Assembly: GCF_008831085.1 (NCBI RefSeq) | Contig: NZ_WBJY01000001.1 | Coordinates: 124,001 to 188,000 of the forward strand | Reading direction: 5' to 3' | Source of the DNA: Pseudoclavibacter endophyticus | Lineage (GTDB): Bacteria > Actinomycetota > Actinomycetes > Actinomycetales > Microbacteriaceae | Length of the DNA: 64,000 bases | Shown here: piece by piece, positions 34,150-43,327 of the stretch | Layout of the letters: each line of letters starts with the position of its first letter | How positions within the stretch are numbered: the first letter of the stretch is position 1 | Position numbers and translations under genes: made by a program | The notes under the pieces: model-generated | The model's input: the letters and a program-made list of their open reading frames with translations, nothing else | The model's database searches: none | What the model was told of the DNA's origin: nothing

Positions 34150-35259
34150 ATGACCGAAACCCCAGTCGTGCTGCGCCCCGCGATCCTGGCGCAGGCCGCC
34201 TACCAGCAGGGGAAACCCGCCGGGCCGAACGACGTCAAGCTCTCGTCGAACGAATTGCCGTTCGCCCCGCTGCCCTCGGTGCTCGCCGCTGTGCGCGCCG
34301 CCGACGCGCTGAACCGATACCCCGATGCGACCGCCGCTCGACTGAGGGGTGCGCTCGCGACCCGATTCGACGTTGCCGCAGACCAGGTCCTCGTCGGTGC
34401 GGGGTCGGTCGCACTCCTGTACGCCGCAGCGCTCGCCGCGGCCGGCCCCGGCGACGAGATCGTCTACGCCTGGAACAGCTTCGAGGCCTATCCGGGCATG
34501 GTCACCGTCACGGGCGCGACGAGCGTGCAGGTCCCGCTGCGCCCCGACGCGACCCACGACCTCGACGCGATGGCCGAGGCGATCACCGACCGGACTCGCC
34601 TCGTCATCCTCTGCACGCCCAACAACCCGACAGGTCCCGTCATCGCCCACGACGATCTTGTGGCGTTCCTCGATCGGGTGCGCGACGACCTGCTCGTGCT
34701 CGTCGACGAGGCCTATGTCGAGTTCGTCACCGACCGCGGCGCGGCGGATGCGTCGAAGCTGCTCGGCACGTACCGGAACATGATCATGGCGCGCACGTTC
34801 TCGAAGGCGTGGGGCCTCGCGGGCCTTCGGGTCGGCTACCTGATCGGCGACGCCCAGGTCATCCGCGGCATCCGGTCGGCCACGATCCCCCTCAGCACCA
34901 CGGGCCAGGCCGAAGCTGCCGCGCTCGCCGCACTCGAGGCGAGCGACGAGGCCGCGAGGCGCGTGACCGAGGTCACCGTCCGCCGCAATGAACTCTCGCG
35001 CGCGCTCCGCGACCAGGGATGGGACATTCCCGACTCGCAGGCGAACTTCGTCTGGCTCGCCACGCGCGAGCGAACGGCCGAGGCCGACAGCATCCTGCGC
35101 GAGCACGGGATCATCGCCCGCCCCTACGAGAGCGTCGGCATCCGTGTCACGATCGGCGACGACGCCTCGGTCGTGCGCATCCTCACCGCCACCGCGGCCG
35201 TCATCGACCGCTACCCCTACCTGCGCCGCGACCAGAGCGGCCTGCCCGAGTACGCCTGA
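34150..35259 (+). CDS. Histidinol-phosphate/aromatic aminotransferase-like protein
   Basis: A 369-residue class I/II PLP aminotransferase of the HisC/Pat type: KLSSNELPF near residue 29, CTPNNPTGPV, VDEAYVEF and the PLP lysine in ARTFSKAWGLAGLRVGY. HisC proteins make histidinol phosphate; Pat proteins use aromatic keto acids. No other his gene is near, and it lies before the branched-chain dehydrogenase operon, so an aromatic or broad role is plausible. The ATG follows a leaderless-type -10 box. Confidence 0.88.
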   Translation: MTETPVVLRPAILAQAAYQQGKPAGPNDVKLSSNELPFAPLPSVLAAVRAADALNRYPDATAARLRGALATRFDVAADQVLVGAGSVALLYAAALAAAGPGDEIVYAWNSFEAYPGMVTVTGATSVQVPLRPDATHDLDAMAEAITDRTRLVILCTPNNPTGPVIAHDDLVAFLDRVRDDLLVLVDEAYVEFVTDRGAADASKLLGTYRNMIMARTFSKAWGLAGLRVGYLIGDAQVIRGIRSATIPLSTTGQAEAAALAALEASDEAARRVTEVTVRRNELSRALRDQGWDIPDSQANFVWLATRERTAEADSILREHGIIARPYESVGIRVTIGDDASVVRILTATAAVIDRYPYLRRDQSGLPEYA

Positions 35260-35311
35260 GTGCGGCGGTGCCGCCGACCGGTTCCCACCCGTCCCGATCA
35301 CCGGCACGACT

Positions 35312-35317
35312 TACACT
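35312..35317 (+). promoter_or_regulatory. -10 box of the 2-oxoacid dehydrogenase operon
   Basis: TACACT lies 42 bases before the GTG of the E1 alpha gene, leaving a short leader with AAGGAGG. No clear -35 is seen 17 bases upstream (CCGTCC). Confidence 0.4.
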
Positions 35318-35359
35318 GACGAGGCGCGCTGAGGCGCGATGTGAAGGAGGGCCCCGCCC

Positions 35360-36508
35360 GTGACGTTGGACGACCAGTCGATGCGATTCGATGTGCTGGA
35401 CGACCAGACCGTGCAGATCCTGACCCCGGACGGCGAGGTCAGGCCGAATGATGCCGCCCGCACGTACCTCCCGGCACTCGACGAGCTGACGCTCGACGAC
35501 TACCGGGCCGCGTACCGCGACATGCGACTCGTTCGGGCCTTCGACAACGAGGCCACCAACCTCCAGCGGCAGGGTCATCTCGCCCTGTACGCCCCGCTCG
35601 AGGGGCAAGAGGCCGCGCAGATCGGCTCGGCCTACGCCATGCGGCCGCAGGATGCCGTGTTCCCCTCGTACCGCGAACACGGTGTCGGCCTCGTGCGAGG
35701 CATCGACCTCACCCGCGTGCTCTCGGTCATGCGCGGCGAGACGCAGGGCGGATGGGATCCGGAAGAGACCGGGTTCCGTCTTTACACCTTCGTCATCGGC
35801 TCGCAGACGTTGCAGGCCACCGGCTACGCCATGGGCCAGCAGTTCGACGGCGCCACCAACACGGGCGACCCCGAGCGCGACGAGGCCACCGTGGTGTACT
35901 TCGGCGACGGCGCGACGAGCCAGGGCGACACCAACGAGGCGCTCGTGTTCGCGGCCAGCAACCGTGCGCCGGTGCTGTTCTTCCTGCAGAACAACCAATG
36001 GGCCATCTCGGTGCCGAGCTCGGTGCAGTCACGCACGCCCTTCGCGCACCGGGCGGCCGGATTCGGCATGCCGTCGGTGCGCATCGATGGGAACGATGTC
36101 ATGGCCGCGTACGCCGCCTCACGGACGCACCTCGAGCGCATCAGACAGGGCGGCGGCCCCGCCTTCATCGAAGCGATGACCTACCGCATGGGGGCGCACA
36201 CGACGGCAGACGACCCGACCAAATACCGCACGAGCGAGGAAGAGGCGTACTGGAGGCAGCGCGACCCGATCGACCGACTCGAGCGCTACCTGCGAGCCCA
36301 GGGCACCGGAGACGACTTCTTCGATGCCGTCGAGCAGGCCGCCAAGGCGTACGCCCTCGAGATCCGCGACGGCACCCTCGCGCTTCAATCGCCGCCGCGC
36401 ACCGTCATCTTCGAGCACATCTACAGCGAGCCCCACCCGCTCGTCGACGAGGAGCGGGCCTGGGCCGACCGCTACGAGGCATCGTTCACCGAGGAGGCCG
36501 CGCAGTGA
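35360..36508 (+). CDS. 2-oxoacid dehydrogenase E1 alpha subunit
   Basis: A 382-residue thiamine-diphosphate enzyme. The ThDP motif is present: GDGATSQGDTNEAL through LQNNQWAISVP. GAHTTADDPTKYR near the C terminus is typical of branched-chain 2-oxoacid dehydrogenase and actinobacterial pyruvate dehydrogenase E1 alpha. The subunit decarboxylates the keto acid. GTG 35360 has a strong AAGGAGG. The leucine-type dehydrogenase gene downstream favours branched-chain substrates. Confidence 0.92.
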   Translation: MTLDDQSMRFDVLDDQTVQILTPDGEVRPNDAARTYLPALDELTLDDYRAAYRDMRLVRAFDNEATNLQRQGHLALYAPLEGQEAAQIGSAYAMRPQDAVFPSYREHGVGLVRGIDLTRVLSVMRGETQGGWDPEETGFRLYTFVIGSQTLQATGYAMGQQFDGATNTGDPERDEATVVYFGDGATSQGDTNEALVFAASNRAPVLFFLQNNQWAISVPSSVQSRTPFAHRAAGFGMPSVRIDGNDVMAAYAASRTHLERIRQGGGPAFIEAMTYRMGAHTTADDPTKYRTSEEEAYWRQRDPIDRLERYLRAQGTGDDFFDAVEQAAKAYALEIRDGTLALQSPPRTVIFEHIYSEPHPLVDEERAWADRYEASFTEEAAQ

Positions 36509-37587
36509 CCGCGATCGAACAGCAGCCGACCGGGGCGACGACCACCGACGTCTCGGGCGCGACGCAATCGGCGGAGTCGAACCGGCCGGAGGCCAAAAAG
36601 GAGCGGACCGGAACGGTCACGCTGCCGTTCGGCCGGGCCATCAACCTCGGCCTGCGACACGCGCTCGAAGACGACCCGAAGGTGCTCGTCATGGGCGAGG
36701 ACATCGGACCTCTCGGCGGCGTGTTCCGCGTTACCGAGCATTTGCAGCGCGATTTCGGCAGCGATCGCGTACGCGACACCCCACTCGCCGAGTCGGGCAT
36801 CATCGGCACGGCGATCGGCCTCGCGTATCGCGGCTACCGCTCCGTGTGCGAGATCCAGTTCGATGGATTCATCTTCCCCGCCTTCGACCAGATCACGACG
36901 CAGCTGTCGCGAGTCACGCGACGCCACGAGGGCCGCCAGCCGGTGCCCGTCGTGATCCGGGTGCCGTACGGCGGCCACATCGGCTCGATCGAGCACCACG
37001 AAGAGAGCCCGGAGGCCTATTTCGCCCACACCCCGGGCCTCCGCGTCGTCGCCCCGTCGACCCCGAACGACGCCTACTGGATGATCCGTCAGGCCGTCGC
37101 GCAGAACGACCCGCTGCTGTTCTTCGAGCCCAAGAGCCGCTACTGGCACAAGGGTGAGGTCCACCTTGATGAACCGGCGGCGCCGCTCCACGCCTCGCGG
37201 GTCGCGCGCACGGGAACGGACGTCACGGTCGTCGGCTGGGGCGGCATGACCACCGTGCTGCTGCAGACCGCCGCGCTCGCCGAGACCGAGGGAACGAGCC
37301 TCGAAATCGTCGATCTCCGTTCGATCTCGCCGATCGACTACGGGCCCGTGCTCGAGTCGGTCCGCAAGACCGGCCGCCTCGTGGTGGCGCAGGAGGCGCC
37401 GGGGAACGTGTCCGTCGCGAGCGAGGTGGCCGCGACGATCGCCGAGCGTGCGTTCTACTCGCTCGAGGCGCCAGTGCTGCGCGTCACCGGCTACAACACC
37501 CCGTTCCCGCCGTCGAAGGTCGAGTCGCACTACCTCCCCGACCCCGACCGGATCCTCGAAGCCGTCGACCGCGCGCTCGAGTACTAG
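36505..37587 (+). CDS. 2-oxoacid dehydrogenase E1 beta subunit
   Basis: A 360-residue transketolase-like subunit. VLVMGEDIGPLGGVFRVT, DTPLAESGIIGTAIGLA and VVAQEAPGNVSVASEV are family signatures. The first 40 residues are a Thr/Ser/Ala-rich extension. GTG 36505 overlaps the E1 alpha stop (GTGA) with GGAGG upstream. It forms the alpha2beta2 E1 component with the preceding gene product. Confidence 0.94.
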   Translation: MTAIEQQPTGATTTDVSGATQSAESNRPEAKKERTGTVTLPFGRAINLGLRHALEDDPKVLVMGEDIGPLGGVFRVTEHLQRDFGSDRVRDTPLAESGIIGTAIGLAYRGYRSVCEIQFDGFIFPAFDQITTQLSRVTRRHEGRQPVPVVIRVPYGGHIGSIEHHEESPEAYFAHTPGLRVVAPSTPNDAYWMIRQAVAQNDPLLFFEPKSRYWHKGEVHLDEPAAPLHASRVARTGTDVTVVGWGGMTTVLLQTAALAETEGTSLEIVDLRSISPIDYGPVLESVRKTGRLVVAQEAPGNVSVASEVAATIAERAFYSLEAPVLRVTGYNTPFPPSKVESHYLPDPDRILEAVDRALEY

Positions 37588-37610
37588 CAGCCGAGTACTG
37601 AGGAGCACAC

Positions 37611-39056
37611 ATGAGCACCACGAACTTCGAACTGCCCGACGTCGGAGAGGGCCTCACCGAGGCGGAGATCGTGCAGTGGCACGTCCGCCCCGGAGACCGG
37701 ATCGAACTCAATCAGACACTCGTCGAGATCGAGACGGCGAAATCGCTCGTGGAGCTGCCGAGCCCCTTCGAGGGGACCGTCAGCGAGGTTCTCGTGAGCG
37801 AGGGCACCACGGTCGACGTTGGCAGCGTCATCCTCACCGTGTCGATCGCAGCCGACGGCCGCGGGGCGGATGCTGGAGAGCAGGTCAGCGCCGCGGAGGC
37901 CGATCGCGAGTTCGAAGAGGCGAGGGCCGACACGGCGTCGACGATCCAGCACGAGGGCGAATCATCCGGGAGCGTGCTCGTCGGCTACGGTCTCGGCGAT
38001 GCCCCCTCCTCGCGTCGCGGCCGGCGTGGCGCCCGGCGAGCCCCCGGGCAGGGCCCCGCAGGTGCCGACGGTGCTGCACAGAACGCCGGCGCACAGGCGG
38101 CGAAGTCGGCGCTGGCGGAGCAGGCCGCCGCGACCGCGACCGAGCCGGCGAGCGCAGGACCGAAGCGACTGACCAGCGTGCCGGCAGCATCCGCCACACC
38201 GATCATCGCGAAACCGCCGATCCGCAAGCTCGCCCGCGACCTCGAGGTCGATCTGCAGACGGTCGAGCCGACCGGGCTCGTCGGCGAGATCACCCGCGAC
38301 GACGTGATTCGCCACGCCCAGCAGGCGAGCCTGTTCAAGAACCTCGAAACGCCCGCCTGGGGCGACGTACGCGAGGAGCGCCACGCCGTGAAGGGTGTGC
38401 GCAAGGCGATCGCCAACGCCATGTCGACGTCGATGTTCACGGCACCGCACGTGACGCTGTTCGTCGATGTCGACGCGACGCGAACCATGGAGTTCGTGAA
38501 GCGGCTCAAGACGTCACCGGACTTCGCGGGCGTGAAGGTGTCACCGCTCCTCATCGTCGCCAAGGCGGTCATGTGGGCGATCCGCCGGAATCCGACGACG
38601 AACGCGGCGTGGACCGACGAGGAGTACACGGTCAAGCACTTCGTGAACCTCGGCATCGCCGCGGCGACGCCGCGCGGCCTCATCGTGCCGAACATCAAGG
38701 ATGCGCACGGCATGTCCCTGCACCAGCTCGCGCAGGCCATCGAGCAGCTCACCCTCCGCGCTCGGGACGGCAAGACGCCACCGGCCGAGCAGCAGGGCGG
38801 CACGTTCACCATCACCAACATCGGCGTGTTCGGCATGGACTCGGGAACGCCCATCCTCAACCCGGGCGAGGTCGGCATCCTCGCCCTCGGCACGATCAAG
38901 CCGAAGCCGTGGGTCGTCGACGACGAGGTGCAGGTGCGTCGGGTCACGACGCTCACCGCCTCGTTCGACCACCGGCTCGTCGATGGTGACGTCGCCTCGC
39001 GCTTTCTCGCCGACGTCGCGACGATCATCGAGGAGCCAGCCCTGCTGCTCGACTGA
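37611..39056 (+). CDS. 2-oxoacid dehydrogenase E2 (dihydrolipoamide acyltransferase)
   Basis: A 481-residue protein in the usual E2 order: one lipoyl domain (residues 5-80; lipoylated Lys in [11 protein letters not shown]), an Ala-rich linker, a peripheral-subunit-binding domain ([14 protein letters not shown], about 200-235), and a catalytic domain ending [16 protein letters not shown], with the active-site His and Asp. It transfers the acyl group to CoA. The E3 gene is not in the window. Confidence 0.94.
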   Translation: MSTTNFELPDVGEGLTEAEIVQWHVRPGDRIELNQTLVEIETAKSLVELPSPFEGTVSEVLVSEGTTVDVGSVILTVSIAADGRGADAGEQVSAAEADREFEEARADTASTIQHEGESSGSVLVGYGLGDAPSSRRGRRGARRAPGQGPAGADGAAQNAGAQAAKSALAEQAAATATEPASAGPKRLTSVPAASATPIIAKPPIRKLARDLEVDLQTVEPTGLVGEITRDDVIRHAQQASLFKNLETPAWGDVREERHAVKGVRKAIANAMSTSMFTAPHVTLFVDVDATRTMEFVKRLKTSPDFAGVKVSPLLIVAKAVMWAIRRNPTTNAAWTDEEYTVKHFVNLGIAAATPRGLIVPNIKDAHGMSLHQLAQAIEQLTLRARDGKTPPAEQQGGTFTITNIGVFGMDSGTPILNPGEVGILALGTIKPKPWVVDDEVQVRRVTTLTASFDHRLVDGDVASRFLADVATIIEEPALLLD

Positions 39057-39236
39057 CCCGGGGCGGCACCCTCGCTCCGGTCGTTCTGCCCCGTTCCGCC
39101 GCGCCGCGACAGACGAATGGCCGTGCCGGACGGCGATATCCGCAGCGTCGTCCCGAAATTCCCGGGGCGATGGACGGGCCCGTTCCGGCGGCGTCAAGAT
39201 GCCTCCAGGACAAGGTCGGTCGGAGGGATTGTTGCG

Positions 39237-40355
39237 GTGAGCATCGAACAGGTCATCAGCGAGTGGGAGGGCCAGGTCGGCTGCGTCGGCTTCGACCACG
39301 AGACCGGGGCGTTCTTCAGCATCGCCATCCACTCGCGAGCGCTCGGCCCCGCCGCGGGCGGCACACGCGCGATGCGGTATGCGGGGTTCGACGAGGCGCT
39401 CCGTGACGCGACCAGGCTCGCTGGCGCGATGACCCTGAAGATGGCGATCGCCGGGCTGCCGATGGGCGGCGGCAAGTCGGTCATCGCCCTGCCGGCGCCT
39501 CGGAACGAGCTCTCGGAGGCGACGTGGCGGCGCATCCTCGAGGTGCACGCCGAGAATCTCGCGACCCTCGCGGGCCAGTACTGGACCGGCCCCGACGTCG
39601 GGACCTCGGCCGCCGACATGGACGTGCTCCACGAGCGGAGCGGCGGTTTCGCGTTCGGTCGCACCGAGGCGGCCGGAGGGCCGGGGTCGAGCGCGCCCGA
39701 GACCGCGCACGGCGTGCATGTGGCGATCCACGCCGCGATCCGCGAGGCCGGGTTCGACGACCTCGAAGGCCGCCGGGTGCTCGTGCAGGGGCTCGGCGCT
39801 GTCGGCTACGACCTCGCGGCGCGCGTCGCGGCCGACGGGGCCCGCGTCATCGCCACCGATCTCGACGCGGCGCGGTGTGAGCGGGCGCGCCGCGAGCTCG
39901 GGGCCGAGATCATCGAGGGCGATGCCGTGCTCGCGACCCCGTGCGACGTGTTCGCCCCGTGCGCGACGGGCGGCGTCATCACCGCGGGCGTCGCCGCGGA
40001 GCTTCCGGCGCGAGTCATCGCGGGCGCCGCGAACAACGTGCTCGATGCGCCGAGCACCGCCGACGCGCTCGCGCGCAGGCGTATCGTGTTCGCCCCCGAT
40101 TTCGTCGCGAACGGCGGCGGGGGCATCCACCTGGTGGGTCGTGAGGTGCTCGGCTGGAGCCCCGACGAGGTCGCTGCCCACGTGGAGGGCATCGGCACGA
40201 CGCTCTCCGAGGTGTTCGAGCTCGCACGGCACGACGGGGTCAGCACGGAGCGCGCGGCCCGGATGCTCGCGCAGCAACGGTTCGAGGCGCCGATTGCGGC
40301 GCCCGCCGCGCCCTCGGCGTCCACGGGACGTGCTGCCCCGGCCCTCGCGGAGTAG
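39237..40355 (+). CDS. Leucine/valine-type amino-acid dehydrogenase
   Basis: A 372-residue Glu/Leu/Phe/Val dehydrogenase. The active-site segment is MTLKMAIAGLPMGGGKSVI; GPDVGTSAADMDVLH follows; the NAD-binding fold has VQGLGAVGYDLAARV. It interconverts branched-chain amino acids and 2-oxoacids, which the preceding E1-E2 complex would oxidise. GTG 39237 was chosen because GGAGGG lies 9 bases upstream; the longer frame is not family-like. The 180-base gap before it probably holds its own control region. Confidence 0.9.
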   Translation: MSIEQVISEWEGQVGCVGFDHETGAFFSIAIHSRALGPAAGGTRAMRYAGFDEALRDATRLAGAMTLKMAIAGLPMGGGKSVIALPAPRNELSEATWRRILEVHAENLATLAGQYWTGPDVGTSAADMDVLHERSGGFAFGRTEAAGGPGSSAPETAHGVHVAIHAAIREAGFDDLEGRRVLVQGLGAVGYDLAARVAADGARVIATDLDAARCERARRELGAEIIEGDAVLATPCDVFAPCATGGVITAGVAAELPARVIAGAANNVLDAPSTADALARRRIVFAPDFVANGGGGIHLVGREVLGWSPDEVAAHVEGIGTTLSEVFELARHDGVSTERAARMLAQQRFEAPIAAPAAPSASTGRAAPALAE

Positions 40356-40379
40356 CCGCCCGGGAGATCGCCCGCCGCG

Positions 40380-40385
40380 TATGGT
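40380..40385 (+). promoter_or_regulatory. -10 box for leaderless histidine kinase transcript
   Basis: TATGGT lies 7 bases before the ATG at 40393. The in-frame ATG at 40381 falls inside this box, so 40393 is the better start. Confidence 0.55.
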
Positions 40386-40392
40386 GGCTCGC

Positions 40393-41679
40393 ATGTTCCA
40401 GCGATTGCGGGCGACCGAGTGGGCGTTCGACGTCGCACTCGCCGTCGGCGTCGCCCTCTTCGCGACCGGCTGGAGCGCTGCGACGCCGGTCGGCAGCCAC
40501 GTCGTCGCGGTCTTCGTCGTCATCATCCTCACAGCGGGCGGGGTCGCGCTGCGCCGCGCCTCGCCACCGCTCGCCCTCATCGCGGTGAGCCTCGGCGCCA
40601 TCGTGCAGATGGCGACCGGCGGGATCGCCGGAGCCGTCAACCTCGGCCAGTTGCTCGTGCTCTACGCGTGTGCGGCCTTCGGCTCCAGACGGATGCGGCG
40701 CGTCTCGTTCGGGGCCGCCATCGCCGGGGCGCTCGTGGCGGCGACGCACATCTCGATCGTGCAGCTCGGCCTGCTGGTCGAGATCGACAACCCTTCGATC
40801 GTCATCGGGATCGCGTTCATCTTCGCGTTCATGCTCGTCGTGCTCATGTGCGCGTGGCTGCTCGGATTCGCCCGTTACCTCGTGCTCCGCGCGCAGCGCG
40901 CGAGCGTCGCCCAGCGCATCGCCGAGGTGCAGGCGGAGGCTGAGCGGGAGCGCGTCGCCGTCGAGCACGAGCGCGGTCGCGTCGCACGCGAGATGCACGA
41001 CGTGCTCGCCCACTCCCTCGTGTCGATTGCCATGCTCGCCGACGGCACGCGCGTCTCGGTGCGAAGCGACCCGGACGAGGCGGAAGACCTCGCCACGACC
41101 ATCGGCGACATCGCCCGGGAGTCGGTCGCCGATGTGCGGCGCCTGCTCGCCGAACTGCGCCACGGGCAGAGCGACACGGCGGCGCCGACCATCGCCGAAC
41201 TCCCCACGGTGATCAGCCGGGTCGAATCGCTCGGTCTGAGCGTCGACCGGGTTGACCGCGGCGAGCCGCGCCCGCTCACGCCGGGTGCGTCGCTCGCCGT
41301 GTACCGCGTGGTGAGCGAGTGCTTGACCAATGCGCTGCGCCACGGCGATGTCACCAAGGGCGCCCGGCTGGAGCTGACGTGGCGCGGAGACTCGTTGCGG
41401 GTGACCGTGCGCAATCGCCTGCCCGGGAGGTTCGGTGAGGCCGACCCCTCGCCCATCCCCTCGGGCGGGCATGGGCTCATCGGCATCCGCGAGCGGGTGC
41501 TGCTCGAGGCGGGCACGATCGACGTCCGGCCCAACGACGAGCGCGACGGGCATCGCGAGTTCGTGGTCGACGTCGTCGTGCCCACCGGCACTGGCGTGCC
41601 CACCGGCACTGGCGTCGGCATCGCAACGAGCGCCGGCGTCGGCGCGGTCACCCACACGAGGCGAAAGGACGCTGAATGA
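40393..41679 (+). CDS. Sensor histidine kinase (HisKA_3 type)
   Basis: A 428-residue NarL/LuxR-type sensor kinase. Five or six N-terminal membrane helices (residues about 8-160) form the sensor, followed by a coiled-coil. The phosphoacceptor His is in REMHDVLAHSLV; the N box is ECLTNALRHG and the G box GGHGLIGIRERV. The last 35 residues are low complexity, with an 18-base duplication giving PTGTGVPTGTGV. The regulator gene overlaps its stop. The signal is unknown. Confidence 0.92.
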   Translation: MFQRLRATEWAFDVALAVGVALFATGWSAATPVGSHVVAVFVVIILTAGGVALRRASPPLALIAVSLGAIVQMATGGIAGAVNLGQLLVLYACAAFGSRRMRRVSFGAAIAGALVAATHISIVQLGLLVEIDNPSIVIGIAFIFAFMLVVLMCAWLLGFARYLVLRAQRASVAQRIAEVQAEAERERVAVEHERGRVAREMHDVLAHSLVSIAMLADGTRVSVRSDPDEAEDLATTIGDIARESVADVRRLLAELRHGQSDTAAPTIAELPTVISRVESLGLSVDRVDRGEPRPLTPGASLAVYRVVSECLTNALRHGDVTKGARLELTWRGDSLRVTVRNRLPGRFGEADPSPIPSGGHGLIGIRERVLLEAGTIDVRPNDERDGHREFVVDVVVPTGTGVPTGTGVGIATSAGVGAVTHTRRKDAE

Positions 41680-42413
41680 GCGACGCGAGCATCCGAGTCG
41701 TCCTCTGCGACGACCACGCCCTGTTCCGGCGGGGCGCCGCGCTCGTGATCGGCGCCGAGCCCGACCTCGAGGTCGTCGGCGAGGCCGAATCGGGCGAGGG
41801 TGTGCTCGACCTCGTGCGCGAGTCGAGCCCCGACGTCGTGCTCATGGACGTACGGATGGGAGGCATGGACGGGATCGAGGCGACGACACGCATCGTCGCC
41901 GAGTTCGGCGAAGCGGCGCCCAAGATCATCGTGCTGACCACCTTCGACCTCGATGAGGCGGTCGCGAGGTCGGTCGCCGCTGGGGCAAGCGGATTCGTGC
42001 TGAAGGCGACCGACCCGTCGCTGCTCGTCGGCGCGATCCGCACCGTGCACGCCGGCAACCAGCTCTTCGCCGCCAACGCGACGGCCGAGCTCATCGCGAA
42101 GTACCACGGGGCATCAGTGGGTGACGGGCGCGCTCGCGGGGGCGCGAGGCGCGGCGCCGCCGCCGACCGCGCGCCCGGAGCGCGGCACGAGCCGCCACCG
42201 GCCTGGGAGACGCTGAGCGAGCGCGAGCGCGAGATCTTCGTGCTCGCGGCACGGGGCCTTTCGAACGCCGAGATCGGCGAGGTCGCGTACGTGTCGGCCG
42301 GCACCGTCAAGACGCACATCAGCCACATTCTCCACAAGCTCGGCCTGCGCGACCGCATCCAGCTCGTCGTGTACGGCTACGAGCACGGGCTCCTCCCACC
42401 GCGCACGGGCTGA
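41676..42413 (+). CDS. LuxR/NarL-type response regulator
   Basis: A 245-residue protein. The receiver domain has CDDHALFRRG, the phosphoacceptor Asp in VVLMDVRMGGMDG, and KATDPSLL with the conserved Lys. A Gly/Arg-rich linker precedes the LuxR helix-turn-helix (LSEREREIFVLAARGLSNAEI, TVKTHISHILHKLGL). ATG 41676 overlaps the kinase stop. It probably controls the ABC transporter that follows, inferred from position. Confidence 0.93.
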   Translation: MSDASIRVVLCDDHALFRRGAALVIGAEPDLEVVGEAESGEGVLDLVRESSPDVVLMDVRMGGMDGIEATTRIVAEFGEAAPKIIVLTTFDLDEAVARSVAAGASGFVLKATDPSLLVGAIRTVHAGNQLFAANATAELIAKYHGASVGDGRARGGARRGAAADRAPGARHEPPPAWETLSEREREIFVLAARGLSNAEIGEVAYVSAGTVKTHISHILHKLGLRDRIQLVVYGYEHGLLPPRTG

Positions 42414-42508
42414 GCGAGCACCCCACGCGCGGAATCCGCCGTGCAGAATCCGTCGCGCGGCAGAGCCCTGCACCCCGCACGGCAGACGACCTCGAGCACA
42501 CCGGTTTC

Positions 42509-42514
42509 TAGCCT
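42509..42514 (+). promoter_or_regulatory. -10 box for leaderless ABC transporter transcript
   Basis: TAGCCT lies 6 bases before the ATG at 42521. No ribosome site precedes the ATG. A likely target region for the preceding response regulator lies just upstream. Confidence 0.5.
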
Positions 42515-42520
42515 GCAGGT

Positions 42521-43327
42521 ATGACATCGACACCCATGGTTTCCAACGGCAACCCGCACGCGCTGCCAGAGACCGGCGCGGTTCCCGCCGCCGCTCGTAT
42601 CCGAGGCCTCGCCCGCCGCTACGGCCGCCCCGGCGCGGCAGAGGTCATGGCCCTTCGCGGCGTCGACCTCGATGTGACGCGCGGAGAGTTCACCGCCGTC
42701 ATGGGGCCGTCCGGTTCCGGCAAGTCGACCCTCCTGCACTGCCTCGCGGGCCTCGACCGTCCGACGGCGGGCGAGGTCTACGTCGGCGACCGCGAGATCT
42801 CCCGGCTCGGCGACGGCGACCTCACCACGCTCCGCCGTCGAGAGATCGGCTTCGTGTTCCAGGCCTTCAATCTGATCCCGACGCTGTCGGCGTACGACAA
42901 CATCCTGCTGCCGTTCCGGCTCGACGGGCGCCGTCCAACGGCCGAGGAGCTCGCCCACGTCACGAGCCTCGTCGAGCGCCTCGGCCTCGGCCAGCGCCTC
43001 GATCACCGCCCGCATGAGCTGTCGGGCGGCCAGCAGCAGCGCGTCGCGATCGCACGCGCGCTCGGCACGCGCCCCCGCATCGTGATCGCCGATGAACCGA
43101 CGGGAAACCTCGACCGGCGCAGCGGCACCGAGGTGCTACGCCTCTTGCGCGACGCCGCCGCCACGGCCGGCCAGACGATCGTCATGGTCACGCACGACCC
43201 CCTCGCCGCCGAGGTCGCCGATCGCACCGTCTTCCTCGAGGACGGCCGCATCACCCGCGTCGCGCGCGGCCTCAGCGCCCGCGAGATCTCCGAGGTCATG
43301 CTCGAGGCCGAGGGAGCGGTGCAGTGA
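42521..43327 (+). CDS. MacB/LolD-type ABC transporter ATPase
   Basis: A 268-residue ATPase with Walker [18 protein letters not shown]-loop [16 protein letters not shown], signature [15 protein letters not shown], Walker [13 protein letters not shown] and switch His in [12 protein letters not shown]. This is the pattern of ATPases that pair with FtsX-like permeases, as the next gene is. These transporters often give peptide-antibiotic resistance or act on the envelope when next to two-component systems. Confidence 0.94.
   Translation: MTSTPMVSNGNPHALPETGAVPAAARIRGLARRYGRPGAAEVMALRGVDLDVTRGEFTAVMGPSGSGKSTLLHCLAGLDRPTAGEVYVGDREISRLGDGDLTTLRRREIGFVFQAFNLIPTLSAYDNILLPFRLDGRRPTAEELAHVTSLVERLGLGQRLDHRPHELSGGQQQRVAIARALGTRPRIVIADEPTGNLDRRSGTEVLRLLRDAAATAGQTIVMVTHDPLAAEVADRTVFLEDGRITRVARGLSAREISEVMLEAEGAVQ

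Noticed and set aside
40240..41655. A 471-residue minus-strand frame opposite the histidine kinase
   Set aside because: Asp/Arg/His-rich shadow of the kinase gene with no recognisable motif.
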